19,676 nucleotides of DNA from HyVt-560 sp964577195 (GTDB lineage: Bacteria; Pseudomonadota; Gammaproteobacteria; UWMA-0217). The notes beneath the pieces are model-generated. The model made no database searches, was not told the origin of the DNA, and was given only the letters and a program-made list of their open reading frames with translations. Both the position numbers and the translations under genes were made by a program. This document shows positions 7,305 through 15,393 of the stretch, piece by piece. The stretch is from NCBI GenBank assembly GCA_964577195.1, contig CAZNYF010000034.1, forward strand, positions 1 through 19,676, given 5' to 3'. The first letter of the stretch is position 1; every line of letters starts with the position of its first letter.

Positions 7305-8831
7305 TTAACCCAGTAGCGCATCTTCAGTTTCTTGATAAACCGAGACTTTGTTTCTACCACTATCCTTGGAGGCATAAAGTGCCTTGTCAGCCAATTCAAT
7401 CAGGTCAGGTAAAGATTGGTTTTTGGAGGATAATATCGAGATACCAAAGCTGGCTGTAATTCTCAGGCCCTCAACACTGCGAACACCTTTTCCTGCGAGT
7501 TGTTCAATACTTTCTCGCATACGTTCGGCTATCTCAAAGCCTTTTTTCTGGCTGATTCCAGGCAAAACAATACAGAATTCTTCTCCGCCATACCTTCCAA
7601 GTACGTCGTTTTGACGGATGTTGCGAGACAACAGGCTGGTGACTACCTGTATGGCGGAATCACCAACAGGGTGGCCGTGGTTATCATTGATCAATTTAAA
7701 ATGATCAATGTCGCACATAATGCAACTGAGCGGCATATTGGTCTGTGTACAAAGTTTTAATTGTTTCTCACCATGATCAAAGAATGCGCGACGATTAAAA
7801 ATTCCTGTCAATTGATCAAAGTTTGCTAAATTTTGTAATTCCTTGTTTTGAGCCTTAATCTTAGACTGAGATAATTGAAGTTTTGTCAGTGTTTTCCTTA
7901 ACTGGGCATTAATTCTCTCTTTTTGTGTAATATCATTAAAAGTCACCAGGCAGCCTTGAATTTTTGACTCACCACCTTTTACCGGTGCTACATTCATAGA
8001 GACAATTCGCTCTGTAGAATCTGGCTGGCTAATATTTAGTAGTACGTGATTAATCGATTTTTCGGTTTTCAGAACTTGCTTCCAGGGTGGTTCTGAATCC
8101 GATTGCTCAATCGCAGGCAAAAGCCACTTGAGTGAAGAAACTTTTTTTCCTATTACACTCAATGTTGCATCAGGGTGGAGTATTTTAAAATTCTTGTTTG
8201 TCAGTAGTATATTTTCATTTTTATCGATAATCATTACGCCTTCAGTGAGCGTGTCGAGTGCATTATTGACGCGATCGGGAATGACTTTGGTTGGATCAAG
8301 ATGATTCAATACTCTACGCAGGTAAATGTAGTAGAGGAGTGAACCGAATAGAAATATTGTAACAGGCAAGGCGACGCGAGGAGTTTTTATGATGTTTGTG
8401 AAACTATTTTCTGTTTCTTTGCGGTAGCTTATTTCGATCTTTCCCCAATTATTTTGTTGCTTGTAAATAGGGATTTGTATGAAGTTAACGGTTGATTTAT
8501 TACCCCGCGGAGTGATCCAAAACTCATCATGAGAGCCACTCTGAGCCATTAATGTTCCATCATTCAAGCGTACGGCAACTGACTGAATATCTGAGCTTCT
8601 TGCTTGAACTGTTACAAGTGTTTGGTTTAACAGATTTACATTATCAGGTTTGAGTAATGCGCTCAGTTGCAAGGAGAGATTGATGCTGGTTGTTTCTCTT
8701 ATTTCTCGCAGCTGATCATCCGCATTTGGAATAATTCCAATAACGCGATCAAGTATAAAAAACATTAGTATTGTTATCGAGACTAAGCCCAATGAGATAC
8801 TAACGGCTGGCGTGAGGTGGAACCTTTTCAA
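7305..8831 (-). CDS. Membrane-bound PAS-GGDEF diguanylate cyclase
   Basis: The 508-residue product has a first membrane segment at about 9-33, a periplasmic sensor region of about 115 residues, a second membrane segment at about 152-171, a PAS domain at about 190-305, a short coiled coil (305-336) and a C-terminal GGDEF domain. The active-site motif is RYGGEEF (GGEEF at 415-419). An RxxD inhibitory site (RQND, 406-409) lies five residues before it, so product feedback is expected. The domain continues with ADKALYASKDSGRNKV. It should make cyclic di-GMP in response to periplasmic or PAS signals. The start is a TTG: an in-frame TAA lies two codons upstream and the next ATG falls inside the first membrane helix, with a GGA ribosome-binding remnant before the TTG. 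The MITE-like element lies 83 bp upstream. Confidence 0.93.
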   Translation of the reverse strand: MKRFHLTPAVSISLGLVSITILMFFILDRVIGIIPNADDQLREIRETTSINLSLQLSALLKPDNVNLLNQTLVTVQARSSDIQSVAVRLNDGTLMAQSGSHDEFWITPRGNKSTVNFIQIPIYKQQNNWGKIEISYRKETENSFTNIIKTPRVALPVTIFLFGSLLYYIYLRRVLNHLDPTKVIPDRVNNALDTLTEGVMIIDKNENILLTNKNFKILHPDATLSVIGKKVSSLKWLLPAIEQSDSEPPWKQVLKTEKSINHVLLNISQPDSTERIVSMNVAPVKGGESKIQGCLVTFNDITQKERINAQLRKTLTKLQLSQSKIKAQNKELQNLANFDQLTGIFNRRAFFDHGEKQLKLCTQTNMPLSCIMCDIDHFKLINDNHGHPVGDSAIQVVTSLLSRNIRQNDVLGRYGGEEFCIVLPGISQKKGFEIAERMRESIEQLAGKGVRSVEGLRITASFGISILSSKNQSLPDLIELADKALYASKDSGRNKVSVYQETEDALLG

Positions 8832-8913
8832 AACTTAATCCAATTGTTATTGTTATTATTTAGGCAGCCGGTTGTTGGTCGCGCTGATTGTTCTGGTTAT
8901 TATTGTTGTGTAC

Positions 8914-9075
8914 TTAGGAACGGAAAATAAATAACTTAAACATCTGACTCGTTCTATTCCTCCTGCTTATACGATCTCAATCGTCAAGTAGAACCACTAT
9001 GCTCCTCTTGAGATAGTGTAAGCAGAAGGAAAATGACTTCGCCAAATGATCAAGTTATTTAATTTCCGTTCCTAA
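8914..9075. mobile_element. 162-bp MITE-like palindromic element
   Basis: Terminal inverted repeats of 24 bp (8914-8937 and 9052-9075) match at 23 of 24 positions and begin TTAGGAACGGAAA. A second nested inverted repeat of 24 bp (8957-8980 and 9008-9031) matches at 21 of 24. The whole element could fold into one long interrupted hairpin with a loop of about 27 nt (8981-9007). It has no coding capacity. If the outer TA of each end is a target duplication, the ends become GGAACGG...CCGTTCC flanked by TA, as expected for insertion by an IS630/mariner-like transposase. No longer target duplication is visible. It sits in the non-coding space between the cyclase promoter region and the end of the SecA-like gene. 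Confidence 0.75.
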
Positions 9076-9214
9076 TGTTGTTCCACACATATTTATCGGC
9101 AAGTTGCAGAGAAATAGCGTATTTCGCAGATTAATGGCGGAGTTACCAGTGCCAAAGGTGATCTTGAATATTTTGGTTCTTAGCCTTTCTCCTCCAGAAT
9201 AAATAGAGACGCCC
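9076..9214. other. Non-coding stretch downstream of the SecA-like gene
   Basis: No clear terminator is visible after the SecA-like stop. On the minus strand a strong Shine-Dalgarno-like GGAGGAGA (complement of 9188-9195) is followed by no ATG, GTG or TTG at usable distance, although one frame stays open to a TAA inside the right end of the MITE-like element. This may be a gene remnant, or nothing. Confidence 0.4.
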
Positions 9215-11194
9215 TTAAAAACCTGTGCCGCGCACTGCGAGCAGTTTTCGTGCTTCCCTTGTATTTTGTTTTAATCTCCAGCGTTGGCGTCTGGCTGACC
9301 ACTTGGCGCGCAATTGGCTGGTAGTAATAATCAGCTGAGATATCTGTTGTGGTAGTGGTTTTTCAACCGCATAAATTCTGCGTAATACAGCGATAATCCA
9401 ATGCGGGGTATAGAGTCCTGTGAGTTTATCGTCGATCGCTAAAATTGTTTCAACTGTTCCAGGTTGCCCGTTACGTGCGCATCGTCCATTGACCTGACGG
9501 TCTATGCGCCGAGAATGGTTCAAGTGACAGCGAATAATATACAACCCCCCTGTTGTCAACGATGCGTCTGACAATTTGATGTCTGTGCCACGTCCCGCAA
9601 TATTGGTCGCTATTGTGACACTTTTAGCCAAACCTGCAGCTGAAATAATTTTCGCTTCTTCGGCATTTTGTCTAGCATTGAGTGTGACATGCTTAATATT
9701 GATATCAGTTAGTTGAGTAGATAAAAAATCAGCATCTTCAACTGACCCTACGGTGACTAATACCGGCCTTGTGCCTTCCAGATTATTTTTTATTCTTGCG
9801 ACAATTTTCACCCATTTAGCGTCACGGGTTAGAAATAGTTTTTCAACCAGGTTTATACGTTGAGAAGCGAGTCTCAATGGTATTTTCACTACCGGCAAGC
9901 CATAGGAGTGATTTAGCTCGCTGTGATCTTCTGATAACGTTCCACTGGTGCCACCAAGTTTAAGGTAACGGGGAAAAAACTCTTGATAGGTCATTTTGAT
10001 TACTTGCTCTTGGTCGTCGGTAATTTCCAATCCTTCTTTAAGTTCAATTAATTGATGGATGCCCTGTGACCATTTTCTCCCGTCTGCTATACGACCGGTA
10101 ACCATATCAACTATTACAATTTCACCCTCTTTAATCAGATACTCTTGATCTAAATTAAATAGGTGCAGGGCAGACAATGCCTGTTCAACTAAGTAGGCTC
10201 TAAATCGATAAACTTGCCAAAGACCAACCTGGTGTTTATTTCGTAATTCAATTTCTAAATGTCCTTTTTTCGTCAGGGATATGTTTTTATGGCCTTTCTC
10301 GATTTGAAAATGCTCGGTTTCTGTTAGAGATACAGCCAGATCCATTGCAAATTGATAATGGTCAGGCGTAAATTTTTGTTTCCCCTGAGCTGAAATAACA
10401 AAAGGGGTGATTGCTTCATCCAGTAAGATACTATCTGCTTCATCTATAATGGCAAAGCTCAGTCCTCGCAGTACCTGTGTGGTGGTATTTTTTCGGTTGG
10501 TCAGGTTTTGCGCCATTCCATGTAAGGTATTTGATTTTTTTGGCTTGCTGACAGCATCTCGAAGATAATCAAAAATTAACTCTCGTGCAGTTGAAAAAAC
10601 TGTGTTCTTTTGATATTCGAACTGACGATTCTCGAACTCCAAGTCTGCAGTGATAACGCCTACAGATAGATCTAAATGTTTAAATATATCGGTTGCATGG
10701 TCTGAATCTCGTTGTGCCAGATAGTCATTGGCGGTAATCACGTGTACAGGTAAACCTATCAAGGCAGCGGTCCCGGCAGCCAATAATATTGCTAATGACT
10801 TTCCCTCACCTGTTTGCATTTCTGCCAGACAGTTGTCCAGCATGGTGCTTGCTGCAACGATTTGTGTCTCATAAGCTTTTTGGCCGGTCTGTTTAAAAAT
10901 GGCATGCCTGACAAGCGACATTGCTCTGATAAAAGCTTCAGGGTTGGAAGGGTTCTGTTGTATCTCCTGGGCTGTCTGGTTTTTGATAGATTGAAATACA
11001 ATCTCGCTGGTATTTTCCAGTTGAGTTGAATAAGTTTGAACCCGCTTCGCAAATTCAAATCGTTGCTGCATTGATTGTCGTTTGGAACCCTGGATAAGAC
11101 TTTTTGCTTTGTTTAGCAGATAGTGACTTTGATCAAAATCTTCAATTAGTCGTTCGGGGTATACCGAGTTTTGATGCAATGGAAGTGTGTACAT
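9215..11194 (-). CDS. Short SecA-like ATPase lacking the C-terminal substrate-handling region
   Basis: The 659-residue product aligns in order with SecA, which is about 850-900 residues. Nucleotide-binding domain 1 has AEMQTGEGKSL (Walker A, Lys132), VHVITANDYLAQRD, FDYLRD and the Walker B box IIDEADSILLDEA (Asp251-Asp254). The preprotein-crosslinking domain is present at about 260-395 (YLIKEGEIVIVDMVTGRIADGR). Nucleotide-binding domain 2 has GTSGTL, VTVGSVEDAD, ATNIAGRGTDI and RRIDRQVNGRCARNGQPG with arginine fingers 571 and 574. The chain ends about 60 residues later, after a short basic helix (AKWSARRQRWRLKQN) that looks like the start of the helical scaffold. The rest of the scaffold with the two-helix finger, and the zinc tail for SecB and lipids, is missing. 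It starts 13 bp after the M50-HlyD gene with AGGT as ribosome-binding site. The pairing suggests a dedicated motor for that membrane complex rather than housekeeping SecYEG. Confidence 0.92.
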   Translation of the reverse strand: MYTLPLHQNSVYPERLIEDFDQSHYLLNKAKSLIQGSKRQSMQQRFEFAKRVQTYSTQLENTSEIVFQSIKNQTAQEIQQNPSNPEAFIRAMSLVRHAIFKQTGQKAYETQIVAASTMLDNCLAEMQTGEGKSLAILLAAGTAALIGLPVHVITANDYLAQRDSDHATDIFKHLDLSVGVITADLEFENRQFEYQKNTVFSTARELIFDYLRDAVSKPKKSNTLHGMAQNLTNRKNTTTQVLRGLSFAIIDEADSILLDEAITPFVISAQGKQKFTPDHYQFAMDLAVSLTETEHFQIEKGHKNISLTKKGHLEIELRNKHQVGLWQVYRFRAYLVEQALSALHLFNLDQEYLIKEGEIVIVDMVTGRIADGRKWSQGIHQLIELKEGLEITDDQEQVIKMTYQEFFPRYLKLGGTSGTLSEDHSELNHSYGLPVVKIPLRLASQRINLVEKLFLTRDAKWVKIVARIKNNLEGTRPVLVTVGSVEDADFLSTQLTDINIKHVTLNARQNAEEAKIISAAGLAKSVTIATNIAGRGTDIKLSDASLTTGGLYIIRCHLNHSRRIDRQVNGRCARNGQPGTVETILAIDDKLTGLYTPHWIIAVLRRIYAVEKPLPQQISQLIITTSQLRAKWSARRQRWRLKQNTREARKLLAVRGTGF

Positions 11195-11207
11195 TTAGTG
11201 ACCTGAT

Positions 11208-13355
11208 CTAAGCCTGGCTGGAAAAATGCTGAATGAATAATTGCTTCCAATGAAAGGTCCATTGTTGTAAAAGTGGTTTGCTACCATGATCAAACCTTAG
11301 CCATATCCGACTCCCTAGGTGTTCTGCTTTAAGTCCGGGTGCCTCAAGGTCAACAACAAAAACAGGCGAGAGTGTTGTTTGGCTTTTTTCATCGGCAGGA
11401 TCAGTTAAAAATGTACCACCGTTTTGATAGCTTAAGGCTGGGCTCGGTAGCTGATAGGTGGCTGAAGGGCGAATTTGAACAATATTGACCGGTTTTATAT
11501 TTTTTCCTGAGGTATTTAGTTGAGCCAGAACTTCGCCAGGGTATTGATTCAACGTATTAAAACTCTTTTGTGCAATGACTGCTCGCAGACGTAAATTGGA
11601 TTCTCCCAAAATATACCCCAGCGTATCTCCTTGACGTAAAAAACGCCCTTGTAAATCTGATAGTTGAGGAATTACCACGGTTCCGGCAACTGAACTGCGG
11701 ATGAATAAGTCCTCTGACTGCCTGTTTATAAGCGTGAGTTCTTTGCTCACCGTTTGATATTCGTGAGTGAGTTGACTGGCTAGCGTCCGATCTTTTTGCT
11801 GAGCTGCTTTGAGACGGGCATCGATTGCTACTAGCTTGGCTTCCAGTTGTAATTTTCGGGTGACGAGTAATTCATTTTTTAGTTCTATTAATGGCTGTCC
11901 GGGTTTTACGGTATCACCCTGAGCAACCAATATATTTTTAATAAACCCTTCTGCGGATGATCTGATTTTTGATTCATCAGGTGCCCAGACAACGGCTTGT
12001 GTAACAGTAGAAAACGGTGACGGAATAACGCTTATAAATAAAACCAGTATTAAAATGATTGTACTAACACTTGCGACAGAGCGTGTTCTTTGACTACTTA
12101 GCTCACTCGATTGCCAGAGATAACGGCTAAACTTCCAGACTGGTTTGACAAGTAGGGCATTTAGAAAATACGCGGTAACCAGTGCTGCAAGCAACAAGGA
12201 GATACTCGCCATCCATTGTGCAATCACAATCAAGATTATCCACCGGTAACTCCAGGATAAAGGCGTATATAGAAAGAGCCACTTAGCTTCCCCAGGGGTA
12301 TGATCTGTTTTTAATAATTCTGATACTTTCAGAAAATAGCGTTTACCTAACGAGCTCCAATACTGGCTACTGCGTTTTGCCAAGTCAGGAATTTCAAGCC
12401 AGTCTGTCAGAACATAATAACCGTCAAATTTAATCAAAGGGTTGGCATTAAACAGTACGGTAGAAACACCAGAAATAGTCATGACAACAAAAGCGATATC
12501 ACGAACCCAGCCATCACTGACATTTAACCAGAGAAATAACGCGATTGAAGCAAGAAATATTTCTGTCAGAATGCCCGCAGCACTCACTAGCATTCGGGCA
12601 TGTTTGTTGGGAAATAAATTAGCTGCCGAGGCGTTAACATAAGGTACCGGCATTAACACCAGCAGACTGATGCCAATTTCGTGAACTTTACCGCCCCAGT
12701 GACGGATGGTTATAGCATGCGCCATTTCATGGAAAAATTTGACCAGCGGATAAACAAACCAGGTAATAATCCAGAATTTACTTGAGGGTAAAGTATTCGC
12801 AGCGTGTATTGAAATCTCGCCCCAGTTCTGGATGGCTGCCAACGCAGAAAATATAGTCAGTAATAATATTCCAATCCCGGTAAACCAGTGAAACATCCAG
12901 CGTGTTTTAGGCTCTAATTTATCTAAAAGTTTTGTCGGATTAATCAATGGTGCTTTAAATGCAAAAGGATTCACTATGGATTGACGACGAATTTTTTTGC
13001 GGTTTTTACTACGATAAAATAATTCATCAGTATCAACGGTCGTTTCAACATGAATCAAATCAGATTGGTGCAAAAAACCCATCAGCTGAATAATATCTGG
13101 CTGACTCGGCGCATCCGACTTGAGGCTGTTAAGCAGGTTTTCCCAGCATTTATTGACGCTTAATTGGCCATCAAACTGGCTCACCATTTGCCATGCGAAT
13201 TCATCCAGGCGATGTTGCCGGCCGTTGGTTTCATCTTCGATAATATGCCAAATGCGATTACGATAGACTTGTCTGTGCAGTCGCAAATGCGGGCGTAAAC
13301 CAGGCGTTAGCTGTGAGACCTTGGGCCAATCCGGACTGAGAAAAGTTTCGCTCAT
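11208..13355 (-). CDS. PqqD-like domain / site-2 protease (M50) / HlyD-type adaptor fusion protein
   Basis: The ATG at 13355 is chosen because it overlaps the TGA of the upstream gene as ATGA; a TTG 21 bp earlier is possible. The product has 715 residues. The N-terminal part (about 15-105) resembles a PqqD-type winged helix (HIIEDETNGRQHRLDEFAW). A polytopic M50 core follows, with zinc motif HEMAH (209-213) in a membrane segment and the third-ligand motif NPLIKFDGYY (Asp311), so the protease site looks intact. Further membrane segments lie at about 263-300 and 370-405, and a last one at about 428-446. The C-terminal periplasmic part has a biotinyl-lipoyl adaptor domain (IRSSAEGFIKNILVAQGD, KPGQPLIEL), a coiled-coil hairpin and a beta-barrel region as in HlyD. 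It is coupled to genes on both sides. It may form the membrane core of an export or processing complex; the substrate is unknown. Confidence 0.9.
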   Translation of the reverse strand: MSETFLSPDWPKVSQLTPGLRPHLRLHRQVYRNRIWHIIEDETNGRQHRLDEFAWQMVSQFDGQLSVNKCWENLLNSLKSDAPSQPDIIQLMGFLHQSDLIHVETTVDTDELFYRSKNRKKIRRQSIVNPFAFKAPLINPTKLLDKLEPKTRWMFHWFTGIGILLLTIFSALAAIQNWGEISIHAANTLPSSKFWIITWFVYPLVKFFHEMAHAITIRHWGGKVHEIGISLLVLMPVPYVNASAANLFPNKHARMLVSAAGILTEIFLASIALFLWLNVSDGWVRDIAFVVMTISGVSTVLFNANPLIKFDGYYVLTDWLEIPDLAKRSSQYWSSLGKRYFLKVSELLKTDHTPGEAKWLFLYTPLSWSYRWIILIVIAQWMASISLLLAALVTAYFLNALLVKPVWKFSRYLWQSSELSSQRTRSVASVSTIILILVLFISVIPSPFSTVTQAVVWAPDESKIRSSAEGFIKNILVAQGDTVKPGQPLIELKNELLVTRKLQLEAKLVAIDARLKAAQQKDRTLASQLTHEYQTVSKELTLINRQSEDLFIRSSVAGTVVIPQLSDLQGRFLRQGDTLGYILGESNLRLRAVIAQKSFNTLNQYPGEVLAQLNTSGKNIKPVNIVQIRPSATYQLPSPALSYQNGGTFLTDPADEKSQTTLSPVFVVDLEAPGLKAEHLGSRIWLRFDHGSKPLLQQWTFHWKQLFIQHFSSQA

Positions 13356-15124
13356 ACTATGCCCGTCCAGCGCCAAACATGGAATTTAATCCAGTTATGG
13401 GCTTTTTGATAACCTATTTTAAACAGAGGACGATCATCAACATACAGTTTTGCGAGTCCTTCAAAACCAGGGCGTAGGTGAGCGGAAAAGTCCCCGCTAA
13501 AAGCGGCTTCTATCTCGAAAATATTTTTTCCTTTTAGCGTTTTTGCAACTGGACTAATCCGCTTAACGGTGATGTTGAAATATTGGGATGGGTTGGAAGA
13601 AAATGCGATACGCCCTGACTGACCGATGGTTACCTTTTCAATATCTTGTTGCTCTGCTTCAAGAATAATACGGAAATCATTGCTTGGTGAAAGCACCATT
13701 AAATTATCGCCCTGTTGTATCGGCGCGCCCAGCGATTGGGTTAAATCACCTTCCAGCACGATGCCGTCAAATGGAGATATTAATTTTGTGCGTTGTAACT
13801 GCTGTTTAATATAATCGAGATCAGCTTTAGCTTCTGCTATTTCAGCTTGAATCACCGCCAGTTTGGAGCGATCTCTGGTTGCTAGAGCTTTACCAAAGCC
13901 GCTTTTTAATTTAGCAATTTTATTTTTAGATTTTTCCCGTTGTAGCTGTAAATCCCGATCATCCAGTTGGATTAATAGTTGATTGGTTTTCACCTTGTCG
14001 CCAGGACGCGCAAAAACGGATTTGATATAACCATTGTCGGGTGCCGGGATTGATCTTTGGATGCTACCTTCAAGACGCGAGGTAGTGGTTACCTCATAGG
14101 CAACTGGCAAGAAGCTCACACCGACCATGGTTACGACAAATACCAGCGAAGCCAGTTTCCATGAAATGTTCTTATCGCTGAGTGACCATCGTTTCCAGCG
14201 GGATGCTTTTTCTCTAAAACGACTTAATAACGGCACTCCGGTTCGATATTTTAATTTTAAAATGGGTGCGATAAAGCTGCCAATTTGTTCAAATAAAACC
14301 AATTCATCAGCGTTAAAAGAATGTTCTTTAGAGCGTTCTAGCAGTAGTGAGCCAATGACTCGTCCATCGGTGATCAGTGGTACGGTACAAATGACACCAA
14401 ATTGATGTTGATTGCGTAGGTCATCCTGTCTGATCGATGCAAACGGTGCTGCCGAAGCGTCGATACGTGGGGATGAAAGGGTACGTTGCTGGTCATTCGC
14501 TTCATCCATTGCGGCTGTTACGGCCTGTGTTAATGCGCCTTTTGGCGCGATATCCGATGTTTTTGAAATACATTCAAGTCGTGTTCTTCTGGAATGGACC
14601 ATGCCGAGAAAAACGCGTTCACAACTGAGTTCTGACGATAATTCACTGGTCAGTGCTGTGGCTGCTTCTGTAAAAGATTCGGGCGTGAGCACAGTTGCGA
14701 CGAGCCGCGTTAGCTTACCCAGTTTTACCTGTAGTGGAGAATCCTCACATTGAAAGTTCAACATGCCGGTTAACCAGGGAAGACCTTGTTGAAGTTGAGT
14801 CATTGCAGATTTTGCGGAGCGGGTGTCACAGTCTTTTAAAATAAAAACCGCAGCGCCCATCAAGTCATTTTTTAGCTTTACGGGGTGCGCAATTGTAACC
14901 ACGGATGTAGCATTTTTATCTGCGACATAAATGATAGGTTTATTGTGCTTGCTGGCTAAGTCTGCGGCTGCCTGAAGAGCGGATAGTTCGGCTGAATTTT
15001 GGGGGTAGACAACAGCGATTGAGGACGCTTTAGTTACAGCCGTACTGCAAACAGCACTCGCCATCACATCGTGCAGCAGACGGCACTGTGTTTCCAGCCA
15101 TTGAGTTATTATACTTTGTGACAT
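13352..15124 (-). CDS. GAF-domain HlyD-type periplasmic adaptor protein
   Basis: The 590-residue product is a cytosolic sensor fused to an adaptor. Residues about 1-125 look like a degenerate GAF-like fold, and about 140-295 form a clearer GAF domain (VFLGMVHSRR, FGVICTVPLITDGRVIGSLLLER). One membrane segment (about 322-341) leads to a periplasmic HlyD/membrane-fusion region: biotinyl-lipoyl half motifs (NGYIKSVFARPGDKVKTNQLLIQLDDRD, in two halves), a coiled coil at about 390-440, the returning lipoyl half (ISPFDGIVLEGD) and beta-barrel strands to the end. It is the first gene of the operon, with AAGGAAG 8 bp before the ATG, and its stop overlaps the next start. Adaptors normally join an inner-membrane pump to TolC, but no ABC or RND pump is encoded here. 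Confidence 0.9.
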   Translation of the reverse strand: MSQSIITQWLETQCRLLHDVMASAVCSTAVTKASSIAVVYPQNSAELSALQAAADLASKHNKPIIYVADKNATSVVTIAHPVKLKNDLMGAAVFILKDCDTRSAKSAMTQLQQGLPWLTGMLNFQCEDSPLQVKLGKLTRLVATVLTPESFTEAATALTSELSSELSCERVFLGMVHSRRTRLECISKTSDIAPKGALTQAVTAAMDEANDQQRTLSSPRIDASAAPFASIRQDDLRNQHQFGVICTVPLITDGRVIGSLLLERSKEHSFNADELVLFEQIGSFIAPILKLKYRTGVPLLSRFREKASRWKRWSLSDKNISWKLASLVFVVTMVGVSFLPVAYEVTTTSRLEGSIQRSIPAPDNGYIKSVFARPGDKVKTNQLLIQLDDRDLQLQREKSKNKIAKLKSGFGKALATRDRSKLAVIQAEIAEAKADLDYIKQQLQRTKLISPFDGIVLEGDLTQSLGAPIQQGDNLMVLSPSNDFRIILEAEQQDIEKVTIGQSGRIAFSSNPSQYFNITVKRISPVAKTLKGKNIFEIEAAFSGDFSAHLRPGFEGLAKLYVDDRPLFKIGYQKAHNWIKFHVWRWTGIV

Positions 15125-15347
15125 CCTGGTCTTCCTTGTTGTTTCACGCCGCCTGATGGTCGTGATTTATTATTATGTTTTTACAACTAAGACTGATGTT
15201 ACTAGTCAGAAGTCAGCGTTAATCCCATTGCAAGGGTTAACGGTTGTTATCAATATCGGTGGGAGAGCGGGTTACTTGAGGAATTACCGCGCTTTTGGAT
15301 GTAGGTGAGAAAAAAATATAGCCTTACATTTCTAGAATCAATCAGAT
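15125..15347. promoter_or_regulatory. Upstream region of the GAF-HlyD/M50/SecA-like operon
   Basis: This gap must hold the promoter of the three-gene operon, but no convincing sigma70 or sigma54 pair was found. At 15218-15241 lies an inverted repeat, GTTAATCCC and GGGTTAAC around ATTGCAA, eight pairs with one bulged base, that could be an operator. Confidence 0.35.
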
Positions 15348-15381
15348 AAAAAGCAATGGCGGAGAACTTGCTCCGCCATTG
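15348..15381 (-). terminator. Intrinsic terminator of hppA
   Basis: On the minus strand an 11-bp perfect GC-rich stem CAATGGCGGAG / CTCCGCCATTG with a 6-nt loop is followed by CTTTTT. It lies 13 bp after the hppA stop codon. Confidence 0.9.
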
Positions 15382-15393
15382 TATGGCCAGTTT

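Noticed and set aside
8914..9075. CRISPR array or tRNA in the intergenic palindrome
   Set aside because: There are only inverted, not regularly spaced direct, repeats, and no cloverleaf arms or CCA acceptor match.
9215..11194. Housekeeping SecA
   Set aside because: It is far too short, lacks the scaffold/two-helix finger and zinc tail, and is in an operon with adaptor genes rather than near the usual secA neighbours.
13356..13376. TTG start seven codons upstream for the M50-HlyD protein
   Set aside because: The ATG at 13355 forms an ATGA overlap with the preceding stop, a common coupling arrangement, and the extra residues show no conserved feature.
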